Part shown: positions 53,702 to 62,770 of the stretch, one piece after another
How the letters are laid out: each line of letters begins with the position of its first letter
How positions within the stretch are numbered: the first letter of the stretch is position 1
DNA from: Erythrobacteraceae bacterium
GTDB taxonomy: Bacteria > Pseudomonadota > Alphaproteobacteria > Sphingomonadales > Sphingomonadaceae
NCBI GenBank assembly: GCA_027486035.1
Contig: JAIXPX010000002.1
Location: forward strand, 62,001 to 126,000
Length of the DNA stretch: 64,000 bases
Direction: 5' to 3'
Made by a program: the position numbers and the translations under genes
The notes under the pieces: generated by a model
What the model was told of the DNA's origin: nothing
Databases searched by the model: none
What the model saw: the letters and a program-made list of their open reading frames with translations, nothing else

Positions 53702-53747
53702 GGCTGCCAATATAGGCCCGCGCGGCGCGAACGCCAGATGCTTGCGA

Positions 53748-54482
53748 CTAGCCGAAGGCGGCATAGAGGCTGCGCCCGTGCTCCTTGAGCCAGCGGTCCG
53801 CCGCCGCGATCTCGCCCTCGAAGATCCGCGCCAGCAGGGCGTGGAAGGCGGGCGAGTGGTCGAAATGGACGAGATGCGCGACCTCGTGGGCGACCACCGA
53901 GCGGCGCACGAAATCGGGCGCCTGGACCAGCCGCCAATTGATGCGGATGCGGCTCTTGTCCGAGCACGAGCCCCAGCGCCGCTGCGCGCGGGTCAGCCCG
54001 ATCGGCACCGGATCGAGCCCGGCGGCCTGGCAATATTCGCGCATGTCGGCCTCGGCGAGGCGCAGCGCCTCGTTCTCGAGCCAGCGCCGCAGCCGCGCCT
54101 CGAGACCGGGTTCCGGGCCGCCGATGCGCAGGTCTTCGCCCTCGATCGCGGGCCGGCGCGGATGGCGCGCATCCCAGTCGAGGCGCAGTGTCCCGCCGCG
54201 ATAGCGCAGTTCGCCGCCCGGCGCGGGGGCGGCGCGCTGCGGCATCCTGGCGAGCTGCTCGGCGAGCCAGCCGGCGCGCGAATGGGCAAAGGCGATCGCC
54301 TCGCGCCCCTCGGCCCAGGCCGGCAGGGTGATGCGCACCTCGCTGCCGTCAGGCGCCAGCCGCAGCGTCAACCGCCGGGCATGGCGCATCCGCTTCAGCA
54401 CGATCGGCACCCGCGTGCCCCCGAGCTCGATCTCCGGATCGAGCGGCCGCTTGACCGAGGCACCGCGCAGCCAGTCGATCAC
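53748..54482 (-). CDS. YgjP-like zinc metallopeptidase (M48/SprT-like)
   Basis: A 244-residue predicted cytoplasmic metallopeptidase of the YgjP/WLM type. It has an N-terminal beta-rich domain (VLKRMRHARRLTLRL), RRWGSCSDKSRIRINWRL and the zinc motif VVAHEVAHLVHFDHSPAFH, with the third His in the H-x4-F segment. Substrate unknown. The GTG at 54482 (VIDWLRG) overlaps the YcgN stop by four bases, so it is translationally coupled to it. Confidence 0.87.
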   Translation of the reverse strand: MIDWLRGASVKRPLDPEIELGGTRVPIVLKRMRHARRLTLRLAPDGSEVRITLPAWAEGREAIAFAHSRAGWLAEQLARMPQRAAPAPGGELRYRGGTLRLDWDARHPRRPAIEGEDLRIGGPEPGLEARLRRWLENEALRLAEADMREYCQAAGLDPVPIGLTRAQRRWGSCSDKSRIRINWRLVQAPDFVRRSVVAHEVAHLVHFDHSPAFHALLARIFEGEIAAADRWLKEHGRSLYAAFG

Positions 54483-54958
54483 GCCTCGACCTCGCTCTGG
54501 CTGTCCCACTGCGCGCGCGGGCCCGGCCACGCGGTGATATGGTGCTCCATCGGCCCGGCATCGACCTCGCTCACCACCCGGCCCACCACCGAAACCCCGG
54601 CGCGGCGCACGGCATCGCGATCGCCCGAGACGAGGTAGTGCCAGTCCGGCAGTTCCTGCCCTTCGTTGCGCAGGCGATAGGCGCAGGTCTGCGGCAGCCA
54701 GTTCACCTGCTCGACGATCCGCAAGGTGAGGCGCAGGCAATCGGGCACGAAGGCCTTGCGGTTGCGATAGTCCGAACATTGCGCGGTCCGCGTGTCGAGC
54801 AGGCGGCAGGCGATGTTGGTATCGAGGATCTCGCCGGTGTCCTCGTCCTCGATCTTGTGCAGGCAGCAGCGGCCGCAGCCGTCGCACAGCGCCTCCCATT
54901 CGGGCCTGGTGAGCTCGCCCAGCGGCAGCTCCCAGAAGCGCTCCCTCAGCTCACCCAT
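54479..54958 (-). CDS. YcgN-family cysteine-cluster protein
   Basis: A 159-residue UPF0260/YcgN protein. It has the cysteine cluster CDGCGRCCLHK near the N-terminus, then IACRLLDTRTAQCSDY, FVPDC and WLPQTCAYR. The conserved cysteines suggest a zinc or Fe-S site; function unproven. The gene overlaps SCO1 by 13 nt and the YgjP-like gene by 4 nt, so the three form a tight operon. Confidence 0.9.
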   Translation of the reverse strand: MGELRERFWELPLGELTRPEWEALCDGCGRCCLHKIEDEDTGEILDTNIACRLLDTRTAQCSDYRNRKAFVPDCLRLTLRIVEQVNWLPQTCAYRLRNEGQELPDWHYLVSGDRDAVRRAGVSVVGRVVSEVDAGPMEHHITAWPGPRAQWDSQSEVEA

Positions 54959-55554
54959 CGTTCCAGTTCCGCCGCCACCGCCTGGGCACCCTGATCGGCG
55001 GGCAGGGTCGCGATCGGCGCGCCATCGGGGCCGAACAGATAGACGATGCGGGAATGATCGACGAGATAGCCGCCGCCCGGCTGCGCCTCGCCCTTGGCAT
55101 GGGCGACCGCAAAGGTCTTGGCCGCGGCGTCGACCTGTTCGCGGGTGCCGGTAAGGCCGACCACGTCGGGCGAGAAGGCGGCGGCAAATTCGCCGACCAC
55201 CTGCGGCGTGTCGCGTTCCGGATCGAGCGAGATGAAGATCGGCACGATCTTCGCGGCAAGGCCGGCATCCCTGCCCTTGAGCAGCTTCAGGCCCTGCGCC
55301 ACGCGCTGCATGTCGGTGGGGCAGATGTCGGGGCAGAAGGTGTAGCCGAAATAGACGATCCGGTACTTGCCGGCAAAATCGCCCCAGCGCACCGGCTGGC
55401 CCTTGCTGCCTGTCAGGGTGAAATCGCCGCCGATGGCAGCGCCGGCGAGCGGCGGTTCGGGCGGCGGCGAGGCCGCGCCGCCGCATCCGGCCAGCGCCAG
55501 CGCGAGCGCAATTGCGACAAGATTGGCGGCGGAAGGCTTGTTGCTGCGGTTCAT
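54946..55554 (-). CDS. SCO1/SenC-family copper chaperone lipoprotein
   Basis: A thioredoxin-fold copper chaperone for cytochrome oxidase CuA-site assembly or periplasmic redox homeostasis. The 202-residue protein has a lipobox LAGC (Cys24), the copper motif FGYTFCPDICPTD (Cys74, Cys78), FISLDPERDTP and the third ligand His in LVDHSRIVYLFGPDG. It heads the SCO1-YcgN-YgjP operon. No cytochrome oxidase subunits are nearby. Confidence 0.93.
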   Translation of the reverse strand: MNRSNKPSAANLVAIALALALAGCGGAASPPPEPPLAGAAIGGDFTLTGSKGQPVRWGDFAGKYRIVYFGYTFCPDICPTDMQRVAQGLKLLKGRDAGLAAKIVPIFISLDPERDTPQVVGEFAAAFSPDVVGLTGTREQVDAAAKTFAVAHAKGEAQPGGGYLVDHSRIVYLFGPDGAPIATLPADQGAQAVAAELERWVS

Positions 55555-55646
55555 GCTCTGCTAACTGGCTGCTTGCGAAGGGGCGCCAAGCCCCCGTGTC
55601 CTGCCTCACGCCCGGTGTTTGGCAGGTATTGCGAAAGGATCAAACC

Positions 55647-56294
55647 TTGGTTCCCGATGTTTTGCGCAAGTTAGGACTTCGCGGCGCGATTGCCAGCCTT
55701 GTCGTGCCGGTGTTGGCGCTCTCGCTCGGTGTGCCGGCCGCCGCGCAGTTCCAGTCGGAAGGCTACCAGTTCCTCGAGGCGGTCAAGGACCGCGAGGGGA
55801 ACAAGGCCACCGACATGCTCAACAAGCCCGGCAACCAGCTGATCAACACCCGCGACATCACCAGCGGGGATACCGGCCTCCACCTCGTCATCGCCGATGG
55901 CGATATCTTGTGGACCCGCTTCCTGCTCCAGCGCGGGGCCGATCCGAACATCAAGAACAAGAAGGGCGAAACCCCGCTCCAGCGCGCGGTCGCGCTCGAT
56001 TTCACCGAAGGGGTCGCAGCGCTGCTCGGCAATAAGATCAAGGCCAACGTCAATGTCACCGATTCGACCGGGGCGACGCCGCTGATCACCGCCGTGATCG
56101 GTCGCCGGGTGGCGCTTGTCCGGCTACTGCTCGCAGGCGGTGCCGATCCGGACCGCACCGACAACACCGGCCGCTCCGCACGCGATCACCTCAACCAGAT
56201 GAGCAACAACACGCTGCTCAAGCAGGAGTTCGATGCCGCCGACAAGAAGCGGACCGACGCGGGAACCAAGAAGAACTACGGGCCTTCCTTCTGA
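55647..56294 (+). CDS. secreted ankyrin-repeat protein
   Basis: A 215-residue protein. It has a signal peptide (LRGAIASLVVPVLALSLG, cleavage near AAA-QF) followed by about four ankyrin repeats, clearest in DTGLHLVIADGDILWTRFLL, RGADPNIKNKKGETPLQRAV and GATPLITAVIGRRVALVRLL. Likely a periplasmic protein-protein interaction module. The start is a TTG at 55647 with AAAGGA about 8 nt upstream, since no ATG or GTG fits the signal peptide. Followed by the COQ9-like gene after 1 nt. Confidence 0.8.
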   Translation: MVPDVLRKLGLRGAIASLVVPVLALSLGVPAAAQFQSEGYQFLEAVKDREGNKATDMLNKPGNQLINTRDITSGDTGLHLVIADGDILWTRFLLQRGADPNIKNKKGETPLQRAVALDFTEGVAALLGNKIKANVNVTDSTGATPLITAVIGRRVALVRLLLAGGADPDRTDNTGRSARDHLNQMSNNTLLKQEFDAADKKRTDAGTKKNYGPSF

Positions 56295-56295
56295 C

Positions 56296-56970
56296 ATGAC
56301 CGAAACACCCACCGCTTTGGGCGATCTGACGCTCGACGAGCTGCGCCTCGCGCTCGCCCCCGACATTGCCGCCTCCGCGATCTTTGACGGCTGGACCGAG
56401 ACCGCGCTGGTCGCCGCTGCCGAGATGGCCGGGGCCGATGTCGACGTGGCCAAGCTCGCCTTCCCGGGCGCAAGGCCGATGGACATGATCGAGGCGTGGA
56501 TCGCCAGCGTCGATCAGGCGATGGAGGCCGAATGGCCGGCCGAACGCCTCGCTGCGCTCAAGATCCGCGAGCGGATCCGCACGCTGGTCGCCTTCCGCCT
56601 GGAGGCGGTCGCCCCTATCGACGAGGCGGTGCGCCGCGCGCTGGCGGTGATGGCCCAGCCGCAGAACGCCGCGCGCGCGCTGAAGCTCGGCTGGCATTCG
56701 GCTGACATCATGTGGCGCCTCGCGGGCGACACCGCGACCGATTACAACCACTACACCAAGCGCGCGATCCTTGCGGGCATCTATTCGGCGACGCTGGCGG
56801 TGTTCGTGAACGATGATTCGGAAGGCAAGGCCGCGACCCACGCCTTCCTCGAACGCCGCATCGACGGGGTGATGAAGTTCGAGAAGGCCAAGGCGCAGTT
56901 CGTGGGCAAGGACCGCGAATGGCCGAGCCTGACGCGCTTTCTCGGGCGACTGAGATATCCGGCGCGGTAG
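56296..56970 (+). CDS. COQ9-family ubiquinone biosynthesis accessory protein
   Basis: A 224-residue helical protein of the COQ9 family (TetR-like fold), which in mitochondria binds lipid and presents quinone intermediates to COQ7. Typical segments are LAFPGARPMDMIEAWIASVD, VRRALAVMAQPQNAARAL, WHSADIMWRLAGDTATDYNHY and KRAILAGIYSATLAVFVND. Together with ubiE and ubiB elsewhere in the window it points to aerobic ubiquinone synthesis. Confidence 0.9.
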   Translation: MTETPTALGDLTLDELRLALAPDIAASAIFDGWTETALVAAAEMAGADVDVAKLAFPGARPMDMIEAWIASVDQAMEAEWPAERLAALKIRERIRTLVAFRLEAVAPIDEAVRRALAVMAQPQNAARALKLGWHSADIMWRLAGDTATDYNHYTKRAILAGIYSATLAVFVNDDSEGKAATHAFLERRIDGVMKFEKAKAQFVGKDREWPSLTRFLGRLRYPAR

Positions 56971-57115
56971 GCCGCTCCGCATCCTCAACGAGGTTGGTCG
57001 GTGAAAACGCCCTTCTCATACGTGCGCCCGTCCCCTCTCTCCCCTATTGCCTGTGACGGATTCGCGGCGCATCCTGTGCAGCCGGGGTCAAGACATTGAC
57101 GGGAAGGACATTTCG

Positions 57116-57640
57116 ATGGCGGGTTCGCTCAACAAGGTCATGCTGATCGGCAATCTGGGTGCTGACCCGGAAATCCGCACCTTCAACAATGGCGGCAAGG
57201 TCGCCAACCTGCGCATCGCCACCTCGGAAAGCTGGAAGGACCGCCAGACCGGCGAGCGCAAGGAAAAGACCGAGTGGCACACCGTGGCGATCTTCTCCGA
57301 AGGCCTCGTCAGCGTGGTGGAGCGCTACCTCAAGAAGGGCAGCAAGGTCTTTGTCGAAGGCAAGCTCCAGACCCGTAAGTGGCAGGACCAGAACGGGCAG
57401 GACCGCTACAGCACCGAGATCGTCATTCAGGGCATGGGCGGCACGCTGACCATGCTTGATGGAGCGGGTGGCGGCGGCGGTGCCGGTGGCATGGGTGGCA
57501 TGGGTGGCGGCGGGGGTCGCGCGGGCGGCGGCAGCTACGGCGGCGGTGGCGGCTGGGATCAGGGCGGCGGCGCGTCGGGCGGCGGCGGGGCTCCGGCCGG
57601 CGGCGGCTACGACGATCTCGACGACGATATTCCGTTCTGA
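57116..57640 (+). CDS. ssb: single-stranded DNA-binding protein
   Basis: Coats ssDNA in replication and repair. The 174-residue protein has the OB fold (about 4-112) beginning [18 protein letters not shown] with [10 protein letters not shown] and EGKLQTRKW, a Gly-rich linker (about 115-160) with repeated MGGMGG and SGGGG, and the acidic tip DDDIPF that recruits repair and replication partners. The ATG at 57116 is preceded by GGAAGGA. A parS site lies 145 nt downstream. Confidence 0.97.
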   Translation: MAGSLNKVMLIGNLGADPEIRTFNNGGKVANLRIATSESWKDRQTGERKEKTEWHTVAIFSEGLVSVVERYLKKGSKVFVEGKLQTRKWQDQNGQDRYSTEIVIQGMGGTLTMLDGAGGGGGAGGMGGMGGGGGRAGGGSYGGGGGWDQGGGASGGGGAPAGGGYDDLDDDIPF

Positions 57641-57690
57641 CAATCCGGGCTATCGCGGGAATTCGACCCGCTCCGGATTTGACGTTCGTT

Positions 57691-57715
57691 CTGGCAGGGT
57701 TTTGGCGCCTGCCAG
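57691..57715 (+). terminator. possible terminator hairpin after ssb
   Basis: The perfect 8-bp stem CTGGCAGG (57691-57698) pairs with CCTGCCAG (57708-57715), 50 nt after ssb. No T-run follows, so termination is uncertain. Confidence 0.35.
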
Positions 57716-57733
57716 GATAGCCTCTGCGCGCGC

Positions 57734-57770
57734 CAGACCCCCGCTAGACCCCCGCTAGACCCGTTCAGGC
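57734..57770 (+). repeat. four phased YAGRC motifs beside parS-2
   Basis: Cores CAGAC (57734), TAGAC (57745), TAGAC (57756) and CAGGC (57766) recur every 10-11 bp. The last ends 15 nt before the parS at 57786. AGACCCGTTCAGGCCC differs by one base from the matching segment at 41355-41370. Confidence 0.65.
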
Positions 57771-57785
57771 CCGCGCCGGAAGCGG

Positions 57786-57801
57786 TGTTTCACGTGAAAC
57801 A
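57786..57801. other. parS centromere site 2
   Basis: A second exact TGTTTCACGTGAAACA, 16.4 kb from the first, in the intergenic space between ssb and the DUF177 gene. It is a ParB loading site for origin segregation. Confidence 0.93.
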
Positions 57802-57819
57802 CGTGCCGGCGCGCGCCGA

Positions 57820-58356
57820 CTAGTCCTTTTTCAATCCCGCCAGCAGATCGGCGAGGGGGCCGCGGACCTCGTCCTCCTGCACGATCCCGGCAGCTGCGCG
57901 CGCGGCATCGGCCCCGGGCCCCTCGGCATAGGGATCGATGGCAAGCCCCAGCGTCTGCGCCACCGCTTCGCCGAGGTCGAACATGTCGCCCGCAAATTCG
58001 ATCTCGTCGCAGTCATCCGCTTCGAGCTCGATCTCTTCATCGGGAGTGGCGGGACGCTGATTTTCCTCGATAAATCTGAGGTCGACCGGCTCGTCGATGG
58101 TGACCGGAAAGTCCTCGCCCGAGATCGCGCAGGGCTGCATGATCGCGGCCCGGAGCCGCCCCGTCGCCCGGATCGCGCGGGGCTTCTGTTCGAGCATCAC
58201 CTCCGCACGCAGGCTCTCGACCGCGCCGAGCCCGAAGCGCAGCGCAAGCGCGGCGCGCTCGGCCTCGCTCGCCTCGATCACCACCGCGCCCGCGGGCAGG
58301 GGCCGCGCCTTGATCATGCGGGTGAGTTCGGCAGGGGGGAGGGGAGCGGCGGTCAC
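57820..58356 (-). CDS. YceD/DUF177-family protein
   Basis: A 178-residue acidic protein of the YceD (DUF177) family, linked to 23S rRNA accumulation in plants and bacteria. Typical features are LRAEVMLEQKPRAIRATGRL, the Cys in IMQPCAISGEDF, EPVDLRFI and the acidic C-terminal half ending LADLLAGLK. It has a GTG start at 58356 that overlaps the CBP3 gene stop by four bases. The usual partner rpmF is not adjacent here. Confidence 0.87.
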   Translation of the reverse strand: MTAAPLPPAELTRMIKARPLPAGAVVIEASEAERAALALRFGLGAVESLRAEVMLEQKPRAIRATGRLRAAIMQPCAISGEDFPVTIDEPVDLRFIEENQRPATPDEEIELEADDCDEIEFAGDMFDLGEAVAQTLGLAIDPYAEGPGADAARAAAGIVQEDEVRGPLADLLAGLKKD

Positions 58357-58880
58357 CAGATGGCACTCGCGCTGATCATTTCCGCGTCGGAGAAACGGTT
58401 CAAGCGATTGAAAAACTTCATCATACGCTCGGTCACGGCAGTGGTCGAGGCGGCCTCGTCGGCCCCCTCGGCGAAGGTGACGTTGCGCGCCACTGCTCCG
58501 GCGAGCCGCTCCGCATCGCCCGCGTTGAGGGCGCCGCGATAGGCCCCGAGCCGCCCGCCGAGCACGCTCATCAGCTTGCCGATGCGCTTGCCGACGACCA
58601 CGTCATTGACCCCGAACTCGCGGAGCTGGCCGTCCATGTCCTCGACGAACAGCTCGGCCAGCAGCGCGCTCTCGGCGCGCAGGTCCGAAGCCTCGAGCCG
58701 GACCATCACCGCGCTCAGCACGGCGGTGATCATGTCGAAGCGCCCCGCAACCGAGTCCGCAACGCCGCACTCGGTATAATAGGCCGGATCGCGGGCCAGC
58801 TCGATCACGCGGTGCCACAGCGGACGCACCCCCTCGCGCGGGTCCGGAGCGGTGCCGAGCAGGCGGGAGAGAAGGGACAT
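58353..58880 (-). CDS. ubiquinol-cytochrome c chaperone (CBP3/UQCC1 family)
   Basis: A 175-residue alphaproteobacterial relative of the mitochondrial bc1-complex assembly factor CBP3. It has PLWHRVIELARDPAYYTECGVADSVAGRFD in its N-terminal third, then LFVEDMDGQLREFG and VGKRIGKLMSVLGGRLGAY, and a C-terminal helical tail. The ATG at 58880 fits the family start. Operonic with DUF177 by a 4-nt overlap, as seen in relatives. Divergent from bamE. Confidence 0.9.
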   Translation of the reverse strand: MSLLSRLLGTAPDPREGVRPLWHRVIELARDPAYYTECGVADSVAGRFDMITAVLSAVMVRLEASDLRAESALLAELFVEDMDGQLREFGVNDVVVGKRIGKLMSVLGGRLGAYRGALNAGDAERLAGAVARNVTFAEGADEAASTTAVTERMMKFFNRLNRFSDAEMISASAIW

Positions 58881-59138
58881 GGGACGGAAAGCCTTTCGTA
58901 AACCGGGCCGCGCTCCAACAGGGAGAGGCACCGCGCTCGTTACGCCAACGCTTGGCAAGCGGATGCGTTCAACCGCCATTAAAGCGCCGCTTGCCATCGC
59001 TTTGCCATATGGTGCGTTGCAAGCGCGCGCCTAGCCCCTTAAAGCGTCCCGCCCAAGGGACAAGAGCGCGGCGCGCAAGGATTACGGGACGGACACGGTT
59101 TGGCGCAGATCAAGGTTAGAAAGCACGGGGCAGGCGCG

Positions 59139-59624
59139 ATGGAAATCTTGCGCGGGATGCGAGGGTTGCTCCTGCTCGCCGGTGGTGCGGTGCTGCTGCC
59201 GGCCTGTTCCTCGATCCAGGAATCGCGCGGCTATATCATCGATCCGCTGCTGACCGAGGCGGTCCAGCCCAGGATCGACAACCAGCAATCGGTGGAAAGC
59301 ACGCTCGGCCGTCCGACCTTCACTAGCCAGTTCGGCACCCCGACCTGGTACTATGTCTCGAGCATCACCGGCCAGCGCCCCTTCAGCCGCCCGCGCATCC
59401 GCAATCACAGCGTTATCGCCGTGCAGTTCGATGCCGCCGGCCGGGTGGTCAAGGTCGATCGCACGGGGATCGAGCAGGTCGCCTTCCTCGATCCCAACGG
59501 CGACAAGACCCCGGTGCTGGGCCGCGAGCGCAGCTTCCTCGAGGATCTGTTCGGCAATATCGGCCAGGTTGGCGGTGCGGGGCTGCCGGGCGGGGCGCCC
59601 GGGACGGGGCCGAACGGGCAGTAA
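59139..59624 (+). CDS. bamE: outer-membrane protein assembly factor BamE
   Basis: A lipoprotein of the BAM complex. The 161-residue protein has a lipobox LPAC (Cys23), then the SmpA/OmlA domain with [36 protein letters not shown] and [10 protein letters not shown] Gly/Pro-rich C-terminal tail follows. The ATG at 59139 is preferred since the signal begins there; a TTG 13 codons upstream opens the same frame. hslV follows 40 nt downstream. Confidence 0.92.
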   Translation: MEILRGMRGLLLLAGGAVLLPACSSIQESRGYIIDPLLTEAVQPRIDNQQSVESTLGRPTFTSQFGTPTWYYVSSITGQRPFSRPRIRNHSVIAVQFDAAGRVVKVDRTGIEQVAFLDPNGDKTPVLGRERSFLEDLFGNIGQVGGAGLPGGAPGTGPNGQ

Positions 59625-59664
59625 GCCGCTTGAAGGCTTTGCCCCGCGCGCCATATTGGCAGGC

Positions 59665-60222
59665 ATGAGCAACGATCCCTCGGCCCACGGCCTCATCCAG
59701 TGGCACGGCACAACCATCATCGGCGTCCGGCGCGGCGGCACCACCGTCATCGCGGGTGACGGGCAGGTCTCGATGGGCAACACCGTGATGAAGCCCAATG
59801 CGCGCAAGGTCCGGCGGATCGGCAATGGCAGCGTGATCGCCGGTTTCGCCGGAGCCACGGCCGATGCCTTCACCCTGTTCGAGCGGCTGGAGAAGAAGCT
59901 CGAACAATATTCCGGCCAGTTGATGCGCGCCTCGGTAGAGCTCGCCAAGGACTGGCGGACGGACAAGTATCTGCGCAACCTCGAGGCGCTGATGATTGTC
60001 GCCGACAAGGACACGCTGCTGGTCCTCACGGGCAATGGTGATGTTCTCGAGCCGGTGGGCGAGATCGCCGCGATCGGATCGGGCGGGAATTTCGCCCTCG
60101 CCGCCGCGCGTGCGCTGGCCGATTATGAGAACGATGCCGAGACCATCGCGAGGAAGGCGATGGCGGTCGCGGCGGAGATCTGCGTCTTCACCAACGGCAA
60201 TTTGACGGTCGAGACGGTTTAG
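59665..60222 (+). CDS. hslV: ATP-dependent protease subunit HslV
   Basis: The proteolytic dodecamer of the HslUV protease. The 185-residue protein keeps a short propeptide ([15 protein letters not shown]) before the catalytic Thr16 of the mature N-terminus [10 protein letters not shown]. The core has [32 protein letters not shown] and [14 protein letters not shown]. Its partner hslU is separated from it by an acyltransferase gene, which is unusual. Confidence 0.95.
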   Translation: MSNDPSAHGLIQWHGTTIIGVRRGGTTVIAGDGQVSMGNTVMKPNARKVRRIGNGSVIAGFAGATADAFTLFERLEKKLEQYSGQLMRASVELAKDWRTDKYLRNLEALMIVADKDTLLVLTGNGDVLEPVGEIAAIGSGGNFALAAARALADYENDAETIARKAMAVAAEICVFTNGNLTVETV

Positions 60223-60278
60223 GCCTATCCGCACTTGCGCCTTCAGTCAGGGGCAGGGACGGGGCTCGTAGCAAGACC

Positions 60279-61382
60279 ATGATCGAGGACAGGCCGCGCA
60301 GCGCGGACAAGATCGCCGCGATCCAGCTGCTGCGGGCGCTGGCCGCGCTGACCGTCGCTGCCGGGCACATCGCCTTCGCTTTCGCCGATCATTTCCCGGG
60401 CGGGCTCGGCATCCCCGTTGACTGGCGGGCCGAGCGCGAAAGCCAGCTTGCGGTGATGCTGTTCTTCATCGTCTCGGGCTACGTCATGGTCCATGCCGCC
60501 TGGAACCGTTTCGGCGCGCCGGGTGCGACGAGGGAGTTCTGGCGGCGGCGCTTCATCCGCATCATGCCGCCATACTGGCTGGCCAGTGGTCTGCTGGCTG
60601 CGGTGCTGGTGATCTTTTACGCGCGTTCGCTCGATACCGGGCACGTGCTCTGGTCGCTCGTGCTCGTCCCCGGATGGCCCGCCAATGGCGAGCTGCGCCC
60701 GCTGGTGTTCCTGTGGGTCGGATGGACGCTGATCTACGAGATGGCCTTCTATCTGGTGTTCGGCCTGTTTCTGTCCTTGCGCCGCGAACGGGCGATCGCT
60801 GCCGTGGCAGCAGTGCTCGGCCTGGCGATCCTGGCCGGCACCTGGGTGCCTCCCGTCCACCCGCTTGTCTATGCCCTGACCCGACCCTTGCCGTTGATGT
60901 TCGTGGCGGGAATGGGGTTGGCGCTATGGCGTGGGCGGGGCGGCGCGGTTCCTGCGGGCCTGCGCTGGCTGGCGCTTGCGGCGCTGATCCCCGCCATCCT
61001 GTTCGTGCCGACCCCGGCCGCACCCACAGCCGGAGGGTGGGACTACCTTGCCTGGGCCGGGCTGCCGGCTGCCTTGATTGGCCTTGCCGCTCTGGGCGGA
61101 CCCCTCGTTCTGCCTGCGGCGAGCCTGATCAACCGGGCGGGCGATGCAAGCTATGCGATCTATCTCCTGCATGTGCCGGTCGCATGGTTCTGGCTGTGGT
61201 TCTGGGGGCGCCTGCCGTTCTTCGATGCAGGGCCGTGGGATTATCTCCTGAGCGCGCTCGTCGCGTCGGTCGTGCTTGGCTGGCTGTTCTACCGCTGGGT
61301 GGAGCGCCCGCTGACCGCGGCCTTGAACCGCCGCTTCGCCGCGCCACATAGCGGTGACAAAGAGTTCAGAAAGACCCCATGA
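60279..61382 (+). CDS. acyltransferase-3 family membrane protein
   Basis: A 367-residue polytopic enzyme with about ten membrane helices. Acyltransferase-3 motifs are [17 protein letters not shown] (His at about residue 30), [24 protein letters not shown] and [10 protein letters not shown]. It probably acylates a surface glycan. It lies between hslV (57 nt upstream) and hslU, whose start it overlaps by ATGA, so it is inside the hslVU transcription unit. It may be a lineage-specific insertion. Confidence 0.9.
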   Translation: MIEDRPRSADKIAAIQLLRALAALTVAAGHIAFAFADHFPGGLGIPVDWRAERESQLAVMLFFIVSGYVMVHAAWNRFGAPGATREFWRRRFIRIMPPYWLASGLLAAVLVIFYARSLDTGHVLWSLVLVPGWPANGELRPLVFLWVGWTLIYEMAFYLVFGLFLSLRRERAIAAVAAVLGLAILAGTWVPPVHPLVYALTRPLPLMFVAGMGLALWRGRGGAVPAGLRWLALAALIPAILFVPTPAAPTAGGWDYLAWAGLPAALIGLAALGGPLVLPAASLINRAGDASYAIYLLHVPVAWFWLWFWGRLPFFDAGPWDYLLSALVASVVLGWLFYRWVERPLTAALNRRFAAPHSGDKEFRKTP

Positions 61383-62704
61383 CGATCACCCCTGCTTCCT
61401 CCGCGCTCCAGTCGCTCACCCCCAAGGCTATCGTCGCGGCTCTGGACGAACACATCATCGGCCAGGCCGAGGCCAAGCGCGCGGTCGCGGTGGCGCTGCG
61501 CAACCGGTGGCGGCGGCAGAGGCTCGGCGCGGACCTGCGCGACGAGGTCACGCCCAAGAACATCCTGATGATCGGCCCCACGGGCTGCGGGAAGACCGAG
61601 ATCAGCCGCAGGCTGGCGAAGCTGGCCGAGGCGCCCTTCATCAAGGTCGAGGCGACCAAGTTCACCGAGGTCGGCTATGTGGGGCGCGATGTCGAGCAGA
61701 TCGCGCGCGACCTCGTGGAAGAGGCGATCCGGCTCGAGAAGGAACGCCGCCGCGAGAAGGTGCGCGAAGCGGCCTCCGAGGCGGCGATGCAGCGGCTCCT
61801 CAATGTGCTGGTCGGCGAGAACGCCTCCGAGGCGACCCGCGAAAGCTTCCGCCAGCGGATCGTCCAGAACGCGATGAACGATGTCGAGGTCGAGATCGAG
61901 GTGAGGGACACCCCCGCCGCCCCCTTCGACATGGGCAACATGGGCGGGCAGATCGGGATGATCGACCTCTCCGACATGATGGGCAAGGCCTTGGGACGCA
62001 AACCCACCCGCCGCCAGAAGCTGCGGGTGCCCGATGCCTGGGACCGTCTGGTGGACGAGGAGGCCGACAAGCGTCTCGACCAGGACGATGTCGCCCGCGC
62101 CGCGCTCCAGAACGCCGAGACCAACGGGATCGTGTTCCTCGACGAGATCGACAAGATCGCCGTCAGCGACGTGCGCGGCGGCTCGGTCAGCCGCGAGGGT
62201 GTGCAGCGCGACCTGCTGCCGCTGATCGAGGGCACCACGGTCGCCACCAAATACGGGCCGATGAAGACCGACCACGTGCTGTTCATCGCCAGCGGCGCGT
62301 TCCATGTCGCCAAGCCTTCGGACATGCTGCCCGAATTGCAGGGCCGCCTGCCGATCCGGGTCGAACTGCAAGCGCTCACCGAAGCCGACTTCGTGCGGAT
62401 CCTGTCAGAGACCCGCGCGAACCTCGTGGCCCAGTACAAGGCGCTGCTGGCGACCGAGCAGGTGACGCTCGACATCACCGGGGATGCCATTCCCGCCATC
62501 GCCCGGATTGCCGCACAGGTGAATGCCACAGTCGAGAACATCGGTGCGCGCCGCTTGCAGACGGTGATGGAGCGCTTGCTCGAGGAGATCAGCTTCGAGG
62601 CCGAGGATCACGTCGGCGAGACGATCACGATCGACGCGGCCTATGTCGAGGCGCGGCTCGCCGGGCTGGCGGGCAATACCGACCTGTCCAAATATATCCT
62701 GTAA
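61379..62704 (+). CDS. hslU: ATP-dependent protease ATPase subunit HslU
   Basis: The AAA+ unfoldase partner of HslV. The 441-residue protein has [19 protein letters not shown], Walker A GPTGCGKT (66-73), the pore motif GYVGRDVE, the coiled I-domain (about 110-235, [13 protein letters not shown]), Walker [22 protein letters not shown] with the sensor Arg, and the C-terminal DLSKYIL that docks into HslV. The start overlaps the acyltransferase stop. Confidence 0.96.
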   Translation: MTITPASSALQSLTPKAIVAALDEHIIGQAEAKRAVAVALRNRWRRQRLGADLRDEVTPKNILMIGPTGCGKTEISRRLAKLAEAPFIKVEATKFTEVGYVGRDVEQIARDLVEEAIRLEKERRREKVREAASEAAMQRLLNVLVGENASEATRESFRQRIVQNAMNDVEVEIEVRDTPAAPFDMGNMGGQIGMIDLSDMMGKALGRKPTRRQKLRVPDAWDRLVDEEADKRLDQDDVARAALQNAETNGIVFLDEIDKIAVSDVRGGSVSREGVQRDLLPLIEGTTVATKYGPMKTDHVLFIASGAFHVAKPSDMLPELQGRLPIRVELQALTEADFVRILSETRANLVAQYKALLATEQVTLDITGDAIPAIARIAAQVNATVENIGARRLQTVMERLLEEISFEAEDHVGETITIDAAYVEARLAGLAGNTDLSKYIL

Positions 62705-62722
62705 AGGCAAAGGGCGAAGGCA

Positions 62723-62753
62723 GGGGGCGCCGGGCTGTGGTGCAGGCGCCCCC
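62723..62753. terminator. possible hairpin between hslU and the S9 peptidase gene
   Basis: The perfect 9-bp stem GGGGGCGCC (62723-62731) pairs with GGCGCCCCC (62745-62753) in the 66-nt convergent gap. No T-run follows on either strand, so it is at best a weak terminator. Confidence 0.4.
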
Positions 62754-62770
62754 CTCCCGCCATGTCGGGC

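Noticed and set aside
57465..57605. GGC-rich tandem repeat
   Set aside because: It encodes the Gly-rich linker of SSB, as in most SSB proteins.
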